DNA of 64,000 nt, taken from NCBI GenBank assembly GCA_001695595.3, contig MBPM02000160.1:30785-94784 (forward strand), given 5' to 3'. Below the pieces are notes generated by a model that was not told where the DNA came from, searched no databases, and saw only the letters and a list, made by a program, of their open reading frames with translations. The position numbers and the translations under genes were made by a program. Shown in pieces: positions 51,801 through 63,700 of the stretch (its first letter is position 1; the number at the start of each line of letters is the position of its first letter). This DNA comes from Plasmopara viticola. Lineage: Eukaryota; Oomycota; Peronosporomycetes; Peronosporales; Peronosporaceae.

Positions 51801-52336
51801 TTTCGGCTGTGTATGTCTAGGTCGAATGAAAGCATGTAACTGTGGCCGTACAGCGTCTCAACGCTTCAAAAAGAATAATTATTCTCAGCATTTTGGCTCA
51901 ATTGCGTCCGTGATTGTCTAAAATAATGGACTCGAAGCATCTGTAGCCATACAGCAACCCAGCATTTTGGCAGTGTAATAAAAGTTTAAGCTATGGCTCT
52001 CTTAGGTCTGTGCATGTCTAGCCCGATAGAAAGGACGTATCAGTGGCCGTACAGCGTCCCAGAACTACAAAAAATGATTTTACAATAATTTTCGGGTCAG
52101 TTGCATCTGTGCATGTCGCGAACAAAAAAAATACATAGTTCAACAGCGTCTAAGCGCTCAAAAAGATTGATTAGACACTTTGTTGTGGCCCTATATCGTC
52201 TGGGCATGTAAAAAAGTTGTATCTGGGGCCGTACAGCATCTAGGCACTGCAATAGGATAAAAATACAAAGCGTTGTGGCTCTATTACGTCTGTCCATGTC
52301 TACATAGATAGAAAGGACGGACCTATGCTCGTACAG
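48861..52336 (+). repeat. Satellite family A, subfamily A3, array right of the copia insertion
   Basis: About 35 monomers with CATAGATAGAAAGGACGGAT, CTGTGGCCGTACAGCGTCTC and GGCACTGCAAAAGAATG. Some segments are duplicated locally, for example GCATATCGACTTAGAGAAAT at 49,736 and GCATATCGACATAGAGAAAT at 50,326. Toward the right end monomers become more mixed and regain A2-like words such as CTAGACCGATAGAAAGGACG (around 52,020). The array stops at GCTCGTACAG (52336). No gene is seen. Confidence 0.9.
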
Positions 52337-53620
52337 GACAAGCAGACACGCGTTTTAAGTGCAGCTTAGCAAATTCTGCTCAATTTGAGCATCAATTCTT
52401 CCTACGGCTTCGAATACGTCGAATCTATCTTCCTGGCCAAGCAGACACGCGTCTCAAGAAAAACGTAGCGAGCACTGCTCGATTTAAAGCGCTGGTTCTT
52501 CGTACGGCCTCAAATACGTCAAATCTTGCTTCTTGGACAAGCAAAAATGCGTTCTAAGTGGAACTTAGCGAACACTGCTCCATCAGAAGTGTCGATTCTT
52601 CCTACGCCTCCGATACGTCAAACCTAGCTTTCTGAACTACCCACCACGCGTTTAAAGCGTAATTCAAAGAATACTGCTCCATTTGAAGCGCCGATTCGTC
52701 ATACGGCCTCAGAAACGTCAAATCTAGCTTCCTGGACAAGCAGACACGCGTTTCGAGCGTAACTTAGTGAATACTGCTCCAATTGAAGCGCCGATTCTTC
52801 CTACCATATCGAATACGTCAAAACTACATGTCAGCACAAGCAGACACGCGTTATAAGTACATCTTGGGATTACCGCTCAGTTTTGAGCGCCGATTCTTTG
52901 TACGGCCTTTAATGTGTCAAATTCAGCTTTCTCGACGAGCAGAAATGCGTTTTCTACGTAACTTAGTGAATACTGCTGCATTCAAATGGCCGATTCCTTC
53001 TACGCCTCAGATACGTCAAATCTAGCTTCCTGGACAAACAGACATGCGTTTAAAGCGTAACATAGAGGAACACTCCTCCATTTCGAGCGTTGGTCTTTCT
53101 TGTGGCATCAATTACGTCTAATCTTGCTTCTTGGACAAACAGAAATGCGCTTTCAGTGAAACTTAGCGAACACTGCTCCATTAGAAGTGTCGATTCTTCC
53201 TACGCCTCTGATACGTCAAACCTAGCTTTCTGGGCAACCAATCACGCGTTCAAAGCGTAACTTGCGAATTCTGCTCCATTTGAAGCACCGATTAGTCCTA
53301 CGGTCTCAGATACGTCCATTCTAGCTTCCTGGCCAAGCAGACACGCGTTTCAAGTAAAACTTAGCGAACACTGCTCGATATAAAGCGCTGGTTCTTCGTG
53401 CGGCCTCAAATACGTCAAATCTTGCTTCTTGGACAAGCAGAAATGCGTTCTAAGTGGAACTTGGCGAACACTGCTCCATCGGAAGTGTCGATTCTTCCTA
53501 CGCCTCTGATACGTCAAACCTAGCTTTCTGGACAACCCACCACGCGTTTAAGGCGTAGTTTAGAGAATACTTCTCCATTTAAAGCGCCGATTCGTTCTCC
53601 GGCCTTAGATACGTCAATTC
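52337..53620 (-). repeat. Satellite family B, degenerate left edge
   Basis: Begins with GACAAGCAGACACGCG directly after the last family A monomer. About 13 units with many differences, for example GCCAAGCAGACACGCGTCTC, GACAAGCAGAAATGCG and ACTACCCACCACGCG. All keep the GCGCCGATTC..CCTACGGCCT core in some form. A three-to-four-unit series (TTCTTCGTACGGCCTCAAAT, AGAAGTGTCGATTCTTCCTA, CCCACCACGCGTTTAAAGCG) occurs twice, around 52,440-52,700 and 53,330-53,590. The strand is given as minus because the reverse complement is the orientation homologous to family A. Confidence 0.9.
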
Positions 53621-54626
53621 TAGCTTCCTGGACAAGCAGACACGCGTTGCAAGTGCAACTTAGCGAATACTGCTCCATTTAAAGCGCCGATTCGTCCTAC
53701 GGCCTCAGATACGTCAATTCTAGCTTCCTGGACAAGCAGACACGCGTTGCAAGCGCAACTTAGCGAATACTGCTCCATTTGAAGCGCCAATTCGTCCGGC
53801 TTCAGATACGTCACATCTAGCTTCCTGGACAAGCAGACAGGCGTTGAAAGCGCAACTTAGCGAATACTGCTCTATTTGAAGCGCCGATTCGTCCTTCGGC
53901 CTCAGATACGTAAACTCAAGCTTGTAGGGCAAGCAGACACGCGTTCCAAGTGCATTTAGCGAATACTGCTCCATATAAAGCGCCGCTTCGTTCTCTGGCC
54001 TTAGATACGTCAATTCTTGCTTCCTGGACAACCAGACACGCGTTCCAAGTGCAACTTAGCGAATACTGCTCCATTTAAAGCGCCGAATCGTTCTCTGGCC
54101 TTAGATGCGTCAATTCTTGCTTCCTGGACAAGCAGACACGCGTTCCAAGTGCAACTTAGCGAATACTGCTCCATTTGAAGCGCCGATTCGTCCTACGGCC
54201 TCAGATACGTCAATTCTAGCTTCCTGGACTAGCAGATACGCGTTGCAAGCGCAACTTAGCGAATACTGCTCCATTTGAAGCGCCGATTCGTCCTACGGCC
54301 TCAGATACGTCAAATCTAGCTTCCTGGACAAGCAGACACGCGTTGCAAGCGCCACTTAGCGAATGCTGCTCCATTTGAAGCGCCAATTCGTCCTACAGCC
54401 TCAGAATCGTCAAATCTAGCTTCCTGGACAAGAAAACACGCGTTGCAAGTGCAACTTAGCGAATACTGCTCCATTTGAAGCGCCGAATCGTCCTACGGCC
54501 TCAGATACGTCAACTCAAGCTTCTAGGGCAAGCAGACACGCGTTCCAAGTGCAACTTAGCGGATACTGCTCCATTTAAAGCGCCGATTCGTTCTCTGGCC
54601 TTGGATACGTCAATTCTTGCTTCCTG

Positions 54627-55924
54627 GACAGCCAGACACGCGTTGCAAGCGCAACTTAGCGAATACTGCTCCATTTGAAGCGCCGAATCGTCCTACGGCC
54701 TCAGATACGTCAAACCAAGCTTCTAGGGCAAGCACATACGCGTTCCAAGTGCAACTTAGCGAATACTGCTCCATATAAAGCGCCGATTCGTTATCCGGCC
54801 TTAGATACGTCAATTCTAGCTTCCTGGACAACCAGACACGCGTTGCAAACGCAACTTAGCGAATACTGCTTCATTTGAAGCGCCGTTTCGTCCTACGGCC
54901 TCAGATAAGTCAAATCTAGCTTCCTGGACAAACGGACACGCGTTGCAAGCGCAAATTAGTTAATACTGCTCCATTTGAAGCGCCGATTCGTCCTACGGCC
55001 TCAGATACGTCAAACCAAGCTTCCTGGACAAGCAGACACGCGTTGCAAGCGCAACTTAGCAAATACTGCTCCATTTGAAGCGCCGATTCGCCCTACGGCC
55101 TCAGATACGTCAAACCAAGCTTCCTGGACAAGCAGACACGCGTTCCAAGCACAACTTAGTGAATACTGCTCCATTTGAAGCGCCGATTCGTCCTACGGCC
55201 TCAGATACGTCAAACTAGCTTCCTGGACAAGCAGACACGCGTTGCAAGCGCAACTTAGCGAATACGGCTTCATTTGAAGCGCCGATTCGTCCTACGGCCT
55301 CAGATACGTCAAATCTAGCTTTCTAGACAAGCAGACACGCTTTCCAAGCGCAACTTCGTGAATACTGCTTCATTTGAAGCGCCGATTCGTCCTACGGCCT
55401 CAGATACGTCAAAACCAGCTTCCCAGACAAGCAGACACGCGTTCCAAGCACAACATATTGAATACCGCTCCATTTGAAGCGCCGATTCGTCCTACGGCCT
55501 CAGATACGTCAAATCTAGCTTCCTGGACAAGCAGACACGCGTTGCAAGCGCAACTTAGCGAATACTGCTCCATTTGAAGCGCCGATTCGTCCTACGGCCT
55601 CAGATACGTCAAATCTAGCTTCCTGGACAAGCAGACACGCGTTGCAAACGCAACTTAGCGAATACTGCTTCATTTGAAGCGCCGATTCGTCCTACGGCCT
55701 CAGATGAGTCAAATCTAGCTTCCTGGAGAAACAGACACGCGTTGCAAGCGCAAATTAGTTAATACTGCTCCATTTGAAGCGCCGATTCGCCTTACGGCCT
55801 CAGATACGTCAAACTAGCTTCCTGGACAAGCAGACACGCGTTGCAAGCGCAACTTAGCGAATACTGCTTCATTTGAAGCGCCGATTCGTCCTACGGCCTC
55901 AGATACGTCAAATCTAGCTTTCTA
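54627..55924 (-). repeat. 1,298 bp (13-monomer) tandem duplication in family B, left copy
   Basis: Recurs at 55925-57222 with constant offset. Diagnostic oddities shared by both copies include AAGCTTCTAGGGCAAGCACA, GTTATCCGGCCTTAGATACG, GCACAACATATTGAATACCG and CAGATGAGTCAAATCTAGC. Scattered single-base differences exist, so it is less recent than the 1,591 bp duplication in family A. Confidence 0.88.
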
Positions 55925-57222
55925 GACAGCCAGACACGCGTTGCAAGCGCAACTTAGCGAATACAGCTCCATTTGAAGCGCCGAATCGTCCTACGGCCTC
56001 AGATACGTCAAACCAAGCTTCTAGGGCAAGCACATACGCGTTCCAAGTGCAACTTAGCGAATACTGCTCCATATAAAGCGCCGATTCGTTATCCGGCCTT
56101 AGATACGTCAATTCTAGCTTCCTGGACAACCAGACACGCGTTGCAAACGCAACTTAGCGAATACTGCTTCATTTGAAGCGCCGTTTCGTCCTACGGCCTC
56201 AGATAAGTCAAATCTAGCTTCCTGGACAAACGGACACGCGTTGCAAGCGCAAATTAGTTAATACTGCTCCATTTGAAGCGCAGATTCGTCCTACGGCCTC
56301 AGATACGTCAAACCAGGCTTCCTGGACAAGCAGACCCGCGTTGCAAACGCAACTTAGCAAATACTGTCCCATTTGAAGCGCCGATTCGCCTTACGGCCTC
56401 AGATACGTCAAACCAAGCTTTCTGGACAAGCAGACACGCGTTCCAAGCACAACTTCGTGAATACTGCTCCATTTGAAGCGCCGATTCGTCCTACGGCCTC
56501 AGATACGTCAAACTAGCTTCCTGGACAAGCAGACACGCGTTGCAAGCACAACTTAGCGAATACGGCTTCATTTGAAGCGCCGATTCGTCCTACGGCCTCA
56601 GATACGTCAAATCTAGCTTTCTAGACAAGCAGACACGCTTTCCAAGCGCAACTTCGTGAATACTGCTTCATTTGAAGCGCCGATTCGTCCTACGGCCTCA
56701 GATACGTCAAAACCAGCTTCCCAGACAAGCAGACACGCGTTCCAAGCACAACATATTGAATACCGCTCCATTTGAAGCGCCGATTCGTCCTACGGCCTCA
56801 GATACGTCAAATCTAGCTTCCTGGACAAGCAGACACGCGTTGCAAGCGCAACTTAGCGAATACTGCTCCATTTGAAGCGCCGATTCGTCCTACGGCCTCA
56901 GATACGTCAAATCTAGCTTTCTGGACAAGCAGACACGCGTTGCAAACGCAACTTAGCGAATACTGCTTCATTTGAAGCGCCGATTCGTCCTACGGCCTCA
57001 GATGAGTCAAATCTAGCTTCCTGGAGAAACAGACACGCGTTGCAAGCGCAAATTAGTTAATACTGCTCCATTTGAAGCGCCGATTCGCCTTACGGCCTCA
57101 GATACGTCAAACTAGCTTCCTGGACAAGCAGACACGCGTTGCAAGCGCAACTTAGCGAATACTGCTTCATTTGAAGCGCCGATTCGTCCTACGGCCTCAG
57201 ATACGTCTAATCTAGCTTTCTA
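55925..57222 (-). repeat. 1,298 bp (13-monomer) tandem duplication in family B, right copy
   Basis: Right copy of the preceding unit. Part of it (the CAGATGAGTC monomer and its neighbours) recurs once more about 495 bp later, near 57,420-57,620. Confidence 0.88.
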
Positions 57223-57640
57223 GACAAGCAGACACGCTTTCCAAGCGCAACTTAGTGAATACTGCTTCATTTGAAGCGCCGATTCGTCCTACGGCGTCAG
57301 ATACGTCAAATCTAGCTTCCTGGACAAGCAGACACGCGTTGCAAGCGCAATTTAGCGAATGCTGCTCCATTTGAAGCGCCAATTCGTCCTACGGCCTCAG
57401 ATACGTCAAATCTAGCTTTCTGGACAAGCAGACACGCGTTGCAAACGCAACTTAGCGAATACTGCTTCATTTGAAGCGCCGATTCGTCCTACGGCCTCAG
57501 ATGAGTCAAATCTAGCTTCCTGGAGAAACAGACACGCGTTGCAAGCGCAAATTAGTTAATACTGCTCCATTTGAAGCGCCGATTCGCCTTACGGCCTCAG
57601 ATACGTCAAACTAGCTTCCTGGACAAGCAGACACGCGTTG

Positions 57641-60600
57641 CAAGCGCAACTTAGCGAATACTGCTTCATTTGAAGCGCCGATTCGTCCTACGGACTCAGA
57701 TTCGTCAAATCTAGCTTTCTGGACAAGCAGATACGCTTTTTAAGCGCAACTTCGTGAATGCTGCTTCATTAAAAGCGCCGAATTGTCCTACGGCCTCAGA
57801 TACGTCAAATCTAGCTTTCTGGACAAGCAGACACGCGTTGCAAGCGCAACTTAGCGAATACTTCTTCATTTGAAGCGCCGAATCGTCCTACGGCCTCAGA
57901 TACGTCAAATCTAGCTTCCTGGAGAAACAGACACGCGTTGCAAGCGCAAATTAGTTAATACTGCTATATTTGAAGCGCCGATTCGTCCTACGGCCTCAGA
58001 TACGTCAAAACTAGCTTCCCTGACAAGCAGACACGTGTTAGAAGCACAACTTATTGAATACTGCTCCATTTGAGGCGCCGATCTACCCAACGGCCTCAGA
58101 TACGTCAAACCAAGCTTCCTGGACAAGCAGACACGCGTTGCAAGCGCAACTTAGCGAATACTGCTTCATTTAAAGCGCCGAATCGTCCTACGGCCTCAGA
58201 TACGTCAAATCTAGCTTTCTGAACAAGCAGACACGCGTTGCAAACGCAACTTAGCGAATACTGCTTCATTTGAAGCGCCGAATCGTCCTACGGCCTCAGA
58301 TAAGTCAAATCTTGCTTCCTGGACAAACAGACACGCGTTGCAAGCGCAACGTGGTGAATACTGCTCCATTTGAAGCGCCGATTCGTCCTACGGCCTCAGC
58401 TACATCAAATCTAGCTTCCTGGACAAGCAGACTCGCGTTGCAAGCGCAACTCAGCGAATACTGCTTCATTTGAAGCGCCGATTCGTCCTACGGCCTCAGA
58501 TACGTCAAATCTAGCTTCCTGGACAAGCAGACACGCGTTGCAAACGCAACTTAGCGAATACTGCTTCATTTGAAGCGGCGATTCGCCCAACGGCCTCACA
58601 TACGTCAAATCTAGCTTCCTGGACAAGCAGACACGCGTTGCAAACGCAACTTAGCGAATACTGCTTCATTCGAAGCGCCGATTCGTCCTACGGCCTCAGA
58701 TACGTCAAATCTAGCTTTCTAGACAAGCAGACACGCGTTGCAAACGCAACTTAGCGAATACTGCTTCATTTGAAGCGGCGATTCGCCCTACGGCCTCACA
58801 TACGTCAAATTTAGCTTCCTGGACAAGCAGACACGCGTTCCAAGCACAACTTAGTGAATACTGCTATATTTGAAGCGCCGATTCGTCATACGGCCTCATA
58901 TACGTCAAATCTAGCTTCCCGGACAAGCAGACACGCGTTGTAAGCGCAACTTTTCGAATACTGCTTCATTTGAAGCGCCGATTCGTCCTACGGCCTCAGC
59001 TACATCAAATCTAGCTTCCTGGACAAGCAGACACGCGTTGCAAGCGCAACTTAGCGAATACTGCTTCATTTGAAGCGCCGATTCGTCCTACGGCCTCAGA
59101 TACGTCAAATCCAGCTTCCTGGACAAGCAGACACGCGTTGTAAGCGCAACTTTTCGAATACTGCTTCATTTGAAGCGCCGATTCGTCCTACGGCCTCAGA
59201 TACGTCAAATCTAGCTTCCCGGACAAGCAGACACGCGTTGCAAACGCAACTTAGCGAATACTGCCTCATTCGAAGCGCCGATTCGTCCTACGGCCTCCGA
59301 TTCGTCAAATCTAGCTTTCTAGACAAGCGGACACGCGTTGCAAACGCAACTTAGCGAATACTGCTTCATTTGAAGCGCCGTTTCGACCTACGGCCTCAGA
59401 TACGTCAAATCTAGCTTTCTGGACAAGCAAACACGCGTTCCAAGCGCAAATTAGTGAATACTGCTTTGTTCGAAGCGCCGATTCGCCTTACGGCCTCAGA
59501 TACGTCAAACCAAGCTTCCTGGAGAAGCAGACACGCGTTGCAACCGTAACTTAGCGAATACTGCTTCATTTGAAGCGCCGATTCGCCCTACGGCCTCACA
59601 TACGTCAAATCTAGCTTCCCGGACAAGCAGACACGCGTTCCAAGCACAACTTAGTGAATACTGCTATATTTGAAGCGCCGATTCGTCCTACGGCCTCAGA
59701 TACGTCAAATCTAGCTTCCTGGACAAGCAGACACGCGTTGTAAGCGCAACTTTTCGAATACTGCTTCATTTGAAGCGCCGATTCGTCCTACGGCCTCAGA
59801 TACGTCAAACCAAGCTTCCTGGACAAGCAGACACGCGTTCCAAGCACAACTTAGTGAATACTGCTATATTTGAAGCGCCGATTCGTCCTACGGCCTCAGA
59901 TACGTCAAATCTAGCTTCCCGGACAAGCAGACACGCGTTGCAAGCGCAACTTTTCGAATACTGCTCCATTCGAAGCGCCGATTCGTCCTACGGCCTCAGA
60001 TACGTCAAATCTAGCTTCCTGGACAAGCAGACACGCGTTGCAAACGCAACTTAGCGAATACTGCCTCATTCGAAGCGCCGATTCGTCCTACGGCCTCAGA
60101 TTCGTCAAATCTAGCTTTCTAGACAAGCGGACACGCGTTGCAAACGCAACTTAGCGAATACTGCTTCATTTGAAGCGCCGTTTCGACCTACGGCCTCAGA
60201 TACGTCAAATCTAGCTTTCTGGACAAGCAAACACGCGTTCCAAGCGCAAATTAGTGAATACTGCTTTGTTCGAAGCGCCGATTCGCCCTACGGCCTCAGA
60301 TACGTCAAACTAAGCTTCCTGGAGAAGCAGACACGCGTTGCAACCGTAACTTAGCGAATACTGCTTCATTTGAAGCGCCGATTCGCCCTACGGCCTCAGA
60401 TACGTCAAATCTAGCTTCCTGGACAAGCAGACACGCGTTCCAAGCACAACTTAGTGAATACTGCTATATTTGAAGCGCCGATTCGTCCTACGGCCTCAGA
60501 TACGTCAAATCTAGCTTCCTGGACAAGCAGACACGCGTTGTAAGCGCAACTTTTCGAATACTGCTTCATTTGAAGCGCCGATTCGTCCTACGGCCTCAGA

Positions 60601-60740
60601 TACGTCAAATCTAGCTTCCTGGACAAGCAGACACGCGTTCCAAGCACAACTTAGTGAATACTGCTATATTTGAAGCGCCGATTCGTCCTACGGCCTCAGA
60701 TACGTCAAATCTAGCTTCCTGGACAAGCAGACACGCGTTG
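57641..60740 (-). repeat. Satellite family B, 31 monomers of exactly 100 bp
   Basis: The same point of the monomer falls at 57641, 57841 and every 100 bp up to 60741 with no net insertion or deletion. Substitutions are concentrated between ACACGCGTT and GAAGCGCCG, and the remainder of the unit is nearly invariant. An eight-monomer order repeats once (59241 and 60041). Confidence 0.93.
59241..60740 (-). repeat. 800 bp (8-monomer) higher-order repeat in family B, about two copies
   Basis: The order of variable-segment types from 59241 is GCAAACGC (with CCTCATTCG), GCAAACGC, CCAAGCGCAAATTAGTG (with TTTGTTCG), GCAACCGTAAC, CCAAGCACAACTTAGTG, GTAAGCGCAACTTTTCG and CCAAGCACAACTTAGTG. The same series starts again at 60041 and runs to about 60641. 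The eighth position differs between the copies. Confidence 0.85.
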
Positions 60741-63700
60741 CAAGCGCAACTTAGAATACTGCTCCATTTGAAGCGCCGATTCGTCCTACGGCCTCAGATA
60801 CGTCAAATCTAGCTTCCTGGACAAGCAGACACGCGTTGCAAACGCAACTTAGCGAATACTGCTTCATTTGAAGCGCCGATTCGTCCTACGGCCTCAGATA
60901 CGTCAAATCTAGCTTCCTGACAAGCGACACGCGTTGCAAACGCAACTTAGCGAATACTGCTTCATTTGAAGCGCCGTTTCGACCTACGGCCTCAGATACG
61001 TCAAATCTAGCTTTCTGGACAAGCAACACGCGTTCCAAGCGCAAATTAGGGAATACTGCTTTGTTCGAAGCGCCGATTCGCCCTACGGCCTCAGATACGT
61101 CAAACCAAGCTTCCTGGACAAGCAGACACGCGTTGCAAGCACAACTTAGCGAATACTGCTTCATTTGAAGCGCCGATTCGTCCTACGGCCTCAGATACGT
61201 CAAACTAGCTTCCTGGACAAGCAGACACGCCCTTCAAGCACAACTTAGTGAATACTGCTTTGTTTGAAGCGCCGATTCGTCCTACGGCCTCAGATACGTC
61301 AAATCTAGCTTCCTGGACAAGCAGACACGCGTTGCAAGCGCAACTTAGCGAATACTGCTCCATTCGAAGCGCCGATTCGTCCTACGGCCTCAGATACGTC
61401 AAATCTAGCTTCCTGGACAAGCAGACACGCGTTGCAAGCGCAACTTAGCGAATACTGCTCATTTGAAGCGCCGATTCGTCCTACGGCCTCAGATACGTCA
61501 AATCTAGCTTCTAGACAAGCAGACACGCGTTGCAAGCGCAACTTAGCGAATACTGCTCCATTTGAAGCGCCGATTCGCCCTACGGCCTCAGATACGTCAA
61601 ACCAAGCTTCCTGGACAAGCAGACACGCGTTCCAAGCGCAAATTAGTGAATACTGCTTTGTTCGAAGCGCCGATTCGCCCTACGGCCTCAGATACGTCAA
61701 ACCAAGCTTCCTGGACAAGCAGACACGCGTTGCAAACGCAACTTAGCGAATACTGCTTCATTTGAAGCGCCGATTCGTCCTACGGCCTCAGATACGTCAA
61801 ATCTAGCTTCCTGGACAAGCAGACACGCGTTCCAAGCACAACTTAGTGAATACTGCTCCATTTGAAGCGCCGATTCGTCCTACGGCCTCAGATACGTCAA
61901 ATCTAGCTTCCTGGACAAGCAGACACGCGTTGCAAGCGCAACTTAGCGAATACTGCTTCATTTGAAGCGCCGATTCGTCCTACGGCCTCAGATACGTCAA
62001 ATCTAGCTTCCTGGACAAGCAGACACGCGTTCCAAGTGACTTAGCGAATACTGCTCCATTTGAAGCGCCGATTCGTCCTACGGCCTCAGATACGTCAAAT
62101 CTAGCTTCCTGGACAAGCAGACACGCGTTGCAAGCGCAAATTAGGGAATACTGCTTTGTTCGAAGCGCCGATTCGCCCTACGGCCTCAGATACGTCAAAC
62201 TAGCTTCCTGGACAAGCAGACACGCGTTGCAAGCGCAACTTAGCGAATACTGCTCCATTTGAAGCGCCGATTCGTCCTACGGCCTCAGATACGTCAAATC
62301 TAGCTTCCTGGACAAGCGACACGCGTTCCAAGTGCAACTTAGCGAATACTGCTCTATTTGAAGCGCCGATTCGTCCTACGGCCTCAGATACGTCAAATCT
62401 AGCTTCCTGGACAAGCAGACACGCGTTGCAAGCGCAACTTAGCGAATACTGCCTCATTTGAAGCGCCGATTCGTCCTACGGCCTCAGATACGTCAAATCT
62501 AGCTTCCTGGACAAGCAGACACGCGTTGCAAGCGCAACTTAGCGAATACTGCTCATTGAAGCGCCGATTCGTCCTACGGCCTCAGATACGTCAAATCTAG
62601 CTTCCTGGACAAGCAGACACGCGTTCCAAGCAACTTAGCGAATACTGCTCCATTTGAAGCGCCGATTCGTCCTACGGCCTCAGATACGTCAAATCTAGCT
62701 TCCTGGACAAGCAGACACGCGTTTCAAGACTTAGCGAATACTGCTCCATTTGAACGCCGAATCGTCTTTCGGCCTCAGATACGTCAAACTAGCTTCCTGG
62801 AAGCAGACACGCGTTGCAACCAACTTAGCGAATACTGCTCCATTTGAAGCGCCGATTCGTCCTACGGCCTCAGATACGTCAAATCTAGCTTCCTGGACAA
62901 GCAGACACGCGTTCCAAGCGCAACTTAGCGAATACTGCTCCTTTTGAAGCGCCGATTCGTCCTACGGCCTCAGATACGTCAAATCTAGCTTCCTGGACAA
63001 GCAGACACGCGTTGCAAGCGCAACTTAGCGAATACTGCTCCATTTGAAGCGCCGATTCGTCCTACGGCCTCAGATACGTCAAACTAGCTTCCTGGACAAG
63101 CAGACACGCGTTGCAAGCACAACTTATCGAATACTGCTCCATTTGAAGCGCCGATTCGTCCTACGGCCTCAGATACGTCAAATCTAGCTTCCTGGACAAG
63201 CAGACACGCGTTCCAAGCGCAACTTAGTGAATACTGCTCCATTTGAAGCGCCGATTCGTCCTACGGCCTCAGATACGTCAAATCTAGCTTCCTGGACAAG
63301 CAGACACGCGTTGCAACGCAACTTAGCGAATACTGCTCATTTGAAGCGCCGATTCGTCCTACGGCCTCAGATACGTCAAATCTAGCTTCCTGGACAAGCA
63401 GACACGCGTTCCAAGCACAACTTAGCGAATACTGCTCCATTTGAAGCGCCGATTCGTCCTACGGCCTCAGATACGTCAAATCTAGCTTCCTGGACAAGCA
63501 GACACGCGTTGCAACGCAACTTAGCGAATACTGCTCATTGAAGCGCCGATTCGTCCTACGGCCTCAGATACGTCAAACCTAGCTTCCTGGACAAGCAGAC
63601 ACGCGTTGCAAACGCAACTTAGCGAATACTGCTTCATTTGAAGCGCCGATTCGTCCTACGGCCTCAGATACGTCAAATCTAGCTTCCTGGACAAGCAGAC

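Larger units (their letters stand above)
53621..57640 (-). repeat. Satellite family B, intermediate zone with higher-order duplication
   Basis: About 40 monomers of 99-100 bp with the consensus words GCAGACACGCGTTGCAAGC, GCAACTTAGCGAATACTGC, TTTGAAGCGCCGATTCGTCC and TACGGCCTCAGATACGTCAA. 99 bp units arise where CAAATCTAGC is shortened to CAAACTAGC. It contains the 1,298 bp tandem duplication listed separately. Short open frames of 60-100 codons on both strands repeat with the unit and are not credible genes. Confidence 0.92.

Noticed and set aside
1..52336. CRISPR array, because of regular spacing
   Set aside because: The repeating unit is the whole ~100 bp. There are no short constant repeats with unique spacers, and no cas-like genes are present.
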